From Candidatus Rokuibacteriota bacterium (lineage in GTDB: Bacteria; Methylomirabilota; Methylomirabilia; Rokubacteriales; CSP1-6): a stretch of DNA of 57,878 nt. The DNA is taken from NCBI GenBank assembly GCA_016184365.1, contig JACPCW010000082.1:1-57878 (forward strand). The letters run 5' to 3'. Shown one piece after another: positions 52,785 through 57,878 of the stretch; position 1 is the stretch's first letter; each line of letters opens with the position of its first letter. The notes beneath the pieces are model-generated. The model ran no database searches and was not told where the DNA came from. It saw only the letters and a program-made list of their open reading frames with translations. The position numbers and the translations under genes were made by a program.

Positions 52785-54246
52785 TGAAGATCGGGTTCGT
52801 CAGCAGTCGCGTGCCCTGCCCCGGCCCGCTGACCTCCAGCCGATAGAACGCCGGCGCGCCGTCGTAGACCTCGCGGTGCACGTGGCGGACCGGCGTCGGT
52901 CCCGTGAAGCCCGCGACGACGCTGCCGTTCCTGACCAGCGCGACGCGCACGGCGTAGTCCGGACCGCCCGTGGCGTCGACGGCGATGCGCACCTGCACCG
53001 GCGTGGCGGCCGCGGTCGTCAGCGTCTCGCCGATCGCCGCGCTCGCCTGTCCATCGGTCACGGCGAACTCCGCAACCGTGAGCCCGGCGGCGCCACCGCG
53101 ATGCAGGGCGTACATGCGTCCCTGTCGCATCGCCTCGAGGATCGCGGCCTCCGACCGCTCGCGCGCGAAGAAGATCGTCTGCACGGGTCCAAGGCGCTTC
53201 CCGGCGGCCGAGCCGTGGTACCCGGACTCGCCGAGGCCCCACGCCGGCGTGCTCCGCTCGCCGCGGACGTATTCCCCGAGCGCGCGATCCCAGCCGCCGC
53301 CGGGCCGCTCGAACCGCGTCGTGTCCTCGTAGAGCGCGCCGAACGCGGTGTACCGCGCGGTCCGCAGCAGATCGTCGGCGTACGGATCCGTCCGCCACGT
53401 CACGCGCACCGGGCCGTACGCGCGCTCGCCGGCGTCGCGCGCTTCCGGAAACGACCACACGGTCGTGCCGCCGCGCTGCGCCACGTATTCGATCAGCGCC
53501 TGGTGCGGCTCGAGACGGCGATCCTCCCAGAAGGGATGCGCATCGACCGTGAACGGCCATCCCCGCACGAGCGCGGCGAGGCCGATGGTGATCAACGCGA
53601 GGCCGGGCGCCCAGCGCCGCCGGCGCACGATGACGAACGCGCGCGCGATGCGCACGCGCTGCTGTCGCTTCCGCCCCAGCACGAGGAGACCGGGGATCAC
53701 GAGCAGCACCGGCAGCGCATCGAGCACCGACTGCCCGCCGAAGTGCTGCACGTGCGGATTGCCGATGCTCGGCAGCCCGGCGAGGCCGGCCGCATCGAGC
53801 CCGTAGACCAGCAGGTTCTTCTGCGTGTCGTGCAGCTGCAGATCGCCCGCGAAGAGCGAGCCGGTCCAGCGGTAATGCGGCATGACCTCGACGCCGGGCA
53901 CGATCACGAGCCGGGGAAACTGCGATCGGACGGCGGCGATCTTCGCGAGGTACCGGTCGAGGCCTGCGCCGAGCACGGACCGCTCCTCGTGCGCGATCCG
54001 TGTCAGCGCCCGAAACGGCGGCAAGCCGTACTCGATCCGCAGCAGATAGTTGTCGGCGAGGAGGACCGCGTCGAGCCGCTGGCGCTCGGCCTCGGTGGCG
54101 AGCGCTTCGAGCGACAGCTCGCCCGTCGACAGATCGCTGTGCACGTGCACGACGGCCGCGAGCGGCTCGCGCGCCGCCGCCGGCACGACCGCCCCGAGTG
54201 CGAGGACGGCGACGAGCAGGAGCAGCGTGAGGCGCGCCCGGGTCAC
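52774..54246 (-). CDS. Membrane PHP-like phosphoesterase/amidohydrolase-type protein
   Basis: A 490-residue protein with a signal segment (residues about 5-24) and a PHP-type first metal motif VVHVHSDLSTGELSLE. The second motif IVPGVEVMPHY and a NPHVQHF follow. Two to three hydrophobic helices (about 175-235) then interrupt the fold, and the C-terminal half resumes with DAHPFWEDRRLEPHQALIEY and WSFPEARD and ends in a beta domain (PVRHVHREVYDGAPAFYRLE). The layout suggests a metal-dependent hydrolase split by membrane helices, facing the periplasm. The substrate is unknown; the position in a glycan cluster suggests a sugar-linked phosphate. Start GTG overlaps the GT4 stop. Confidence 0.7.
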   Translation of the reverse strand: MTRARLTLLLLVAVLALGAVVPAAAREPLAAVVHVHSDLSTGELSLEALATEAERQRLDAVLLADNYLLRIEYGLPPFRALTRIAHEERSVLGAGLDRYLAKIAAVRSQFPRLVIVPGVEVMPHYRWTGSLFAGDLQLHDTQKNLLVYGLDAAGLAGLPSIGNPHVQHFGGQSVLDALPVLLVIPGLLVLGRKRQQRVRIARAFVIVRRRRWAPGLALITIGLAALVRGWPFTVDAHPFWEDRRLEPHQALIEYVAQRGGTTVWSFPEARDAGERAYGPVRVTWRTDPYADDLLRTARYTAFGALYEDTTRFERPGGGWDRALGEYVRGERSTPAWGLGESGYHGSAAGKRLGPVQTIFFARERSEAAILEAMRQGRMYALHRGGAAGLTVAEFAVTDGQASAAIGETLTTAAATPVQVRIAVDATGGPDYAVRVALVRNGSVVAGFTGPTPVRHVHREVYDGAPAFYRLEVSGPGQGTRLLTNPIFIKP

Positions 54247-55394
54247 CTCAGGCCCTTGGCGTCGACGAGCGCGTCGTAGACCTCACGCATCTTCGCCGCG
54301 GCGACGTCGTCGGAAAACGCCTCGGCCCGGCGGCGCGCCGCGTCGGCGAGCTTGGCGCGCAGCATCGGCGGGCCGGCGAGCTCCGCGAGCGCGTCGCCGA
54401 GCTTCGCCGCGTCGCCCGCCGGGACGAGACGTCCGCAGTCGCTGTCGACGACGTCCGGGATGCCGCCGACGCTCGCGGCGACGACGGGCACGCCGAGCGC
54501 CATCGCTTCCACGATTGCGCGGCCCATGCCCTCGTTGCGCGACGGCGCGGTGAGGACGTCGGCGGCCGCGAGATACGGCACGACGTCGTCGACGGCGCCG
54601 GGCAGACGCAGGTGCGCCGCGACGCCGAGCGCCTTCGCCTGCGCTTCGATCGCCTGACGCTCGGGGCCATCGCCGACGAGGACGACGCACGCATCGCGGC
54701 GCGCGGCGATCAGGCGCGGCAGCGCCGCCACGACCAGGTCGAAGCCCTTGACCGGCACCAGCCGGCCGACGCCGACGACGACGAATGCGTTCGCGTCGAG
54801 TCCGAGCCGGGCGCGCGCGGCCGCGCGGGACGGTGCCGCGTCACGGATCGCCGCCGTCGGCACGCCGCTCGGCACGACGCGATACTGCGGGTACGTCCCG
54901 ATGCCGAGGGCGAGATGCTCATCGCGGCCGCGCTCCGTCAGCGTGATCATCCGGTCGGTCCATCGCGCCGCGAGCCGCTCGAGCGCGATGAAGCACTTCG
55001 TCCGTGCCGCGCCCCAGTAGCCGTAGAAGATGTGCCCGTGCGGCTGGTGGATCACGGCGGGCACGCGCGCGATGCGCGCCGCGAGCCGTCCGGTGAACCC
55101 GGCCTTGGACGTGTGCGTGTGCACGATGGCCGGGCGCTCCCGGTGGATGAGCGCGACGATCTGCCGCAGCGCCGCCAGATCGTCGATCGGCGAGATCTCG
55201 CGACAGAACCCGGGGACGTCGACGATCGTGACTCCGCGACGGCGCGCGTCGTCGACGACCACCGCGTCGGACTGGCGCAGGCCGACGGCGAGGACGCCGC
55301 GATACCCGGCGCGCTCGAGCGCGACCATCGACGCAATGGTGTTCTCGGCCGATCCACCGAGCGTGAGCCGCGTGATGACGTGCAGGACGCGCAT
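54243..55394 (-). CDS. GT4-family glycosyltransferase
   Basis: A 383-residue GT-B glycosyltransferase. It begins MRVLHVITRLTLGGSAENT, has HTHTSKAGFTGRLAARIARV in the acceptor domain, the donor-site VVVGVGRLVPVKGFDLVVAAL and the E-x7-E type APSRNEGMGRAIVEAMALGVPVVA. The last resembles WbpJ/PelF-like sugar transferases. The ATG overlaps the stop of the next GT4 gene (TGATG). Donor and acceptor are unknown. Confidence 0.92.
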   Translation of the reverse strand: MRVLHVITRLTLGGSAENTIASMVALERAGYRGVLAVGLRQSDAVVVDDARRRGVTIVDVPGFCREISPIDDLAALRQIVALIHRERPAIVHTHTSKAGFTGRLAARIARVPAVIHQPHGHIFYGYWGAARTKCFIALERLAARWTDRMITLTERGRDEHLALGIGTYPQYRVVPSGVPTAAIRDAAPSRAAARARLGLDANAFVVVGVGRLVPVKGFDLVVAALPRLIAARRDACVVLVGDGPERQAIEAQAKALGVAAHLRLPGAVDDVVPYLAAADVLTAPSRNEGMGRAIVEAMALGVPVVAASVGGIPDVVDSDCGRLVPAGDAAKLGDALAELAGPPMLRAKLADAARRRAEAFSDDVAAAKMREVYDALVDAKGLR

Positions 55395-56611
55395 CACGCG
55401 CCGCTCCGGAGCGATCCGAACAGGGACTCGAGCGCGTCCACGCTGCGCTCCCACCCGTACCGTGCTTCGGCGTGCCGGCGGCAGGCTCGACGGAGCGCGT
55501 CGATGCCCTCCGGATCCTTCGTCATTCGCGACGCGAAGTCGCGCAGGCCGTCCGCGAGCGCCTCGACGGATGCGTCGCGCGTGAGCAGGCGCGGATCGAG
55601 CGGCGCCAGGATCTCGGGCGTCGCGCCGACGGGCGTCGCGAGCACCGGCGTGCCGGACGCGAGCGCCTCGACCGTCACCAGCCCGAAGCCTTCGAGCGCG
55701 GCGGTCGGCAGCGCGAAGAGATCGGCGGCCTGGTAATACCGCGGCAGGGCCTCGTCACGCACGTAGCCGAGGAACGTCACGCGATCGGCCACGCCGAGCT
55801 CGCCGGCCAGCGCCTCGAGCGCGGCGCGGCGCGACCCGTCGCCGCCGATGACGAGCCGCGCGCCGGGAACGTCGGGCGCCGACAGCGCCATCGCGCGCAG
55901 CAGCGACTCGAGGCCCATGCGCGCTTCGAGGTTCCGGATCGTGACGATGAGCGGCTGGGCGGGCGCGAGCGCGACGGCGGCGCGCGCGGCCGCCTGCTCC
56001 GCGGGACGGAAGCGTCCGAGGTCGACGCCGCCGGGAATCTGGACGACGCGGCCGCCGGCGACGCCGTAGAGATCGCGGAGCTGGCGCGCGGAGTACGCGC
56101 TCAGGACGTGCACGCGCGTCGCACGGCGGACGCACGCGCGCTCGAGCGCGGCGAGCACGGCGGCGCCCAGACGTCCGGCGGGGCCGCCGCGATGCAGCGC
56201 GGTCATGCCGCGCCGCAGTCGATACTCGGCCGGCGCGGACGAATGAAACGTGTAGACGCTCGGCCGCCGCGCCGCGACGTCCGACGCGAGCACCCCGTAG
56301 CCCGACACCGGCTGATGCAGATGGAGGACGTCGACGGCGCCGCGCGCGATCTCGGCGCGCGCCATGCGCCGCGCCGCGAGGATCGCGCGCGGGATGAAGG
56401 CGAGCGCCGAGCGGCGCGGCGCGGGAATCGGGCGGATCGTCACACCGTCCAGGGTCGCCTCGCGCGCGTCGGGCGCGGCTCGTCCGAGCACGGTCACGCG
56501 ATGGCCGCGCGACGCCAGGCCGCGCGCGCATTCCCACAGCACGCGCTCGGCGCCTCCGCGCACCGGCAGCGGCAGGACGTCGGCGACGGTCAGCACGCCG
56601 AGCGGGATCAC
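55394..56611 (-). CDS. GT4-family glycosyltransferase (second)
   Basis: A 405-residue GT-B glycosyltransferase. The start is the GTG at 56611 (VIPLGVLTVADVLPLPVRGG), overlapping the asparagine synthase stop (GTGA); upstream frame lacks protein character. Acceptor-side GAERVLWECARGLASRGH, donor-side TIRNLEARMGLESLLRAM and the LPTAALEGFGLVTVEALASGTPVLA motif with its paired Glu are seen. It probably extends the same glycan as the neighbouring transferase. Confidence 0.9.
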   Translation of the reverse strand: MIPLGVLTVADVLPLPVRGGAERVLWECARGLASRGHRVTVLGRAAPDAREATLDGVTIRPIPAPRRSALAFIPRAILAARRMARAEIARGAVDVLHLHQPVSGYGVLASDVAARRPSVYTFHSSAPAEYRLRRGMTALHRGGPAGRLGAAVLAALERACVRRATRVHVLSAYSARQLRDLYGVAGGRVVQIPGGVDLGRFRPAEQAAARAAVALAPAQPLIVTIRNLEARMGLESLLRAMALSAPDVPGARLVIGGDGSRRAALEALAGELGVADRVTFLGYVRDEALPRYYQAADLFALPTAALEGFGLVTVEALASGTPVLATPVGATPEILAPLDPRLLTRDASVEALADGLRDFASRMTKDPEGIDALRRACRRHAEARYGWERSVDALESLFGSLRSGA

Positions 56612-57878
56612 GCCGGACCCCCGGCACCATCCAGGTACTCCCCCGCCCACAGCTCGAGCATCATCAGCGAGAACAGCCGATCGGCGTGTCCCTGACGTCC
56701 CGCGAGATGCTCGCGCTTGAGCGCCTCGACGGCCTGCGGAACGAGCCACCCGCGGCGCGCGAGACGCGCCGGCGCCAGCAGGTCCTCCATCGCCGGGCGC
56801 AGCTCGCCGCGGAGCCATCGCCCGAGCGGGATCATGAAGCCCTGCTTCGGATGTCGAAGAACGTCGCGCGGCAGGACGTCGGCGAACGCGCGCTTGAGCA
56901 GGCCCTTCAGGCGCCAGCCCGGCAGCTTCGTCGCCGACGGAAGCCGGAGACTCGCCTCGATGAGCGCGGGATCGCAGAACGGCGCGCGGAGCTCGAGCCC
57001 GTGCGCCATCGACATGCGGTCCGCCATGACGAGCAGATCGTCGGGCAGGTACGTCGCGAGATCGATGCGGAACGCGCCGTCGACGGGATCGCCGCGGCGC
57101 GCCTGCGCGAACGCGTCGCGCGCGGTGGCCTCCACGTCCTCGCTCCAGGTCGCGCGCAGCTCCGGCCGCGTGAGCGCCGCAAGATCGCCGTCGGTGAAGA
57201 ACCGCGTCCAGCGAAGGTAGCGGTCCGGCAGCGGCAGCTCGGCGCCGGCGACGAATCGCCGTGCGCGATCGGCGTGGTTGCGGCTCGCGTCGGAATCGCC
57301 CGTGAGACCGACGCCGGCGGCCACGGCGCGGCGGATCGCGGCCGGCACGCGCCGGTACGCCTCGGACACGCGGACGCCGAGATAGCGCGGATACCCGGCG
57401 AACGCCTCGTCACCGCCGATCCCGGAGAGCGCGACTTTCACGTGCTGCGCCGTCGCCTGCGCGACGGTGTAGGTCGCGATGGCCGACGAATCCGCGAACG
57501 GCTCGTCGAACGCCCGCACGATCGGCTCGAGCAGCGTGTCGACCTTCGGCGCGAGCAGCTCTTCGTGGTGGTCGGTCCCGAAGCGCTGCGCGACGAGCCG
57601 CGCGTACTGCCGCTCGTCGAACGACTCCGCGTCGGCGAACCCGATCGTGAACGTCGCGATCCGACCTGCCGTCACCTCGCGCATCGCGGCGACGACGGCG
57701 CTCGAATCGACACCGCCGGACAGGAACACGCCGAGCGGCACGTCCGACTCGAGACGCAGGCGCACGGCCTCGCGCACGAGCGCGCGCACGTCGTCGACCT
57801 GCTGCCGCGGCGACGTCGCCGCGCGCACGCCGTGACCGGCCTCCGGCAGCGCCCAGTAGCGCCGCATGGTCAGCGCGC
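56608..57878 (-). CDS. Asparagine synthase (glutamine-hydrolysing) family, C-terminal part
   Basis: The ATP-pyrophosphatase half of an AsnB-type amidotransferase. The P-loop VFLSGGVDSSAVVAAM, FGTDHHEELLA, the acidic DEPFADSSAIATY and VKVALSGIGGDEAFAGYPRY are diagnostic, as is LELRAPFCDPALIE. The reading frame runs through to the window edge, so the N-terminal glutaminase domain lies outside; the ATG at 57867 is probably internal. Copies inside polysaccharide clusters often amidate uronic acids rather than making free asparagine, which would suit the nucleotide sugar dehydrogenase in this window; that is an inference. Confidence 0.92.
   Translation of the reverse strand, partial: ALTMRRYWALPEAGHGVRAATSPRQQVDDVRALVREAVRLRLESDVPLGVFLSGGVDSSAVVAAMREVTAGRIATFTIGFADAESFDERQYARLVAQRFGTDHHEELLAPKVDTLLEPIVRAFDEPFADSSAIATYTVAQATAQHVKVALSGIGGDEAFAGYPRYLGVRVSEAYRRVPAAIRRAVAAGVGLTGDSDASRNHADRARRFVAGAELPLPDRYLRWTRFFTDGDLAALTRPELRATWSEDVEATARDAFAQARRGDPVDGAFRIDLATYLPDDLLVMADRMSMAHGLELRAPFCDPALIEASLRLPSATKLPGWRLKGLLKRAFADVLPRDVLRHPKQGFMIPLGRWLRGELRPAMEDLLAPARLARRGWLVPQAVEALKREHLAGRQGHADRLFSLMMLELWAGEYLDGAGGPA

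Overview
This is a 57.9 kb stretch of a very GC-rich genome from a diderm (Gram-negative) bacterium. LptD, a Wzx-type flippase, a WecA-like transferase and several O-antigen sugar genes show the outer membrane. RNase J next to FtsK, PII next to GlnE, a TRAP solute-binding protein beside a hydantoinase/oxoprolinase subunit, and many GTG starts would fit an uncultivated soil lineage such as Rokubacteria/Methylomirabilota. That placement is an inference from gene content, not from a marker-gene search.

Layout. 1-2.3 kb: C-terminal part of a hydantoinase B-type protein, then a TRAP-type solute-binding protein with its own promoter and terminator. 2.7-8.1 kb (+): two small proteins, an alpha/beta hydrolase, an ECF sigma factor with its zinc anti-sigma factor, a DUF4139 protein and two small proteins. 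Near-identical GGAACT / GTCTAA promoters precede both the sigma gene and the DUF4139 gene, which suggests a small autoregulated regulon. 8.1-11.5 kb (-): a two-gene unit of a thermolysin-like metallopeptidase and a metallo-beta-lactamase-fold hydrolase. 11.6-17.6 kb (-): FtsK, RNase J, an M23 peptidase and KsgA. 17.6-29.3 kb: housekeeping genes thpR-like (+), coaE, polA, glnE, glnB, a Na/Pi cotransporter, a histidine phosphatase and gltX. 29.3-32.7 kb: a DUF362 protein carrying a full-length intein, then an AT-richer patch with an attC-like hairpin and a small lipoprotein-like gene. 32.7-43.9 kb (-): a tightly packed series trpC-trpF-trpB-trpA-accD-folC-lptD-degT-nucleotide sugar dehydrogenase-UbiA-type transferase, nearly all joined by ATGA overlaps or gaps of a few bases. 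44.1-57.9 kb: galU, an MscS channel, a frameshifted methyltransferase-like gene and a surface-polysaccharide cluster (DUF2062, WecA-like, DegT, PIG-L, WbqC, methyltransferase, flippase, PHP-like membrane protein, two GT4 glycosyltransferases and a truncated asparagine synthase).

The most unusual signals are: (1) an intein inside the conserved K-T-H motif of a DUF362 protein; (2) a 70-nt double-hairpin repeat with two exact-length copies and one diverged copy, whose second stem differs between copies by compensatory changes and which has been accommodated in frame inside a phosphatase gene; (3) a 91-nt near-perfect inverted repeat kept open inside polA; (4) an isolated attC-like site beside cassette-like small genes; (5) the peptidase plus metallo-beta-lactamase pair preceded by a 39-codon ORF with a perfect Shine-Dalgarno. 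All calls come from reading the sequence; no database search was run.
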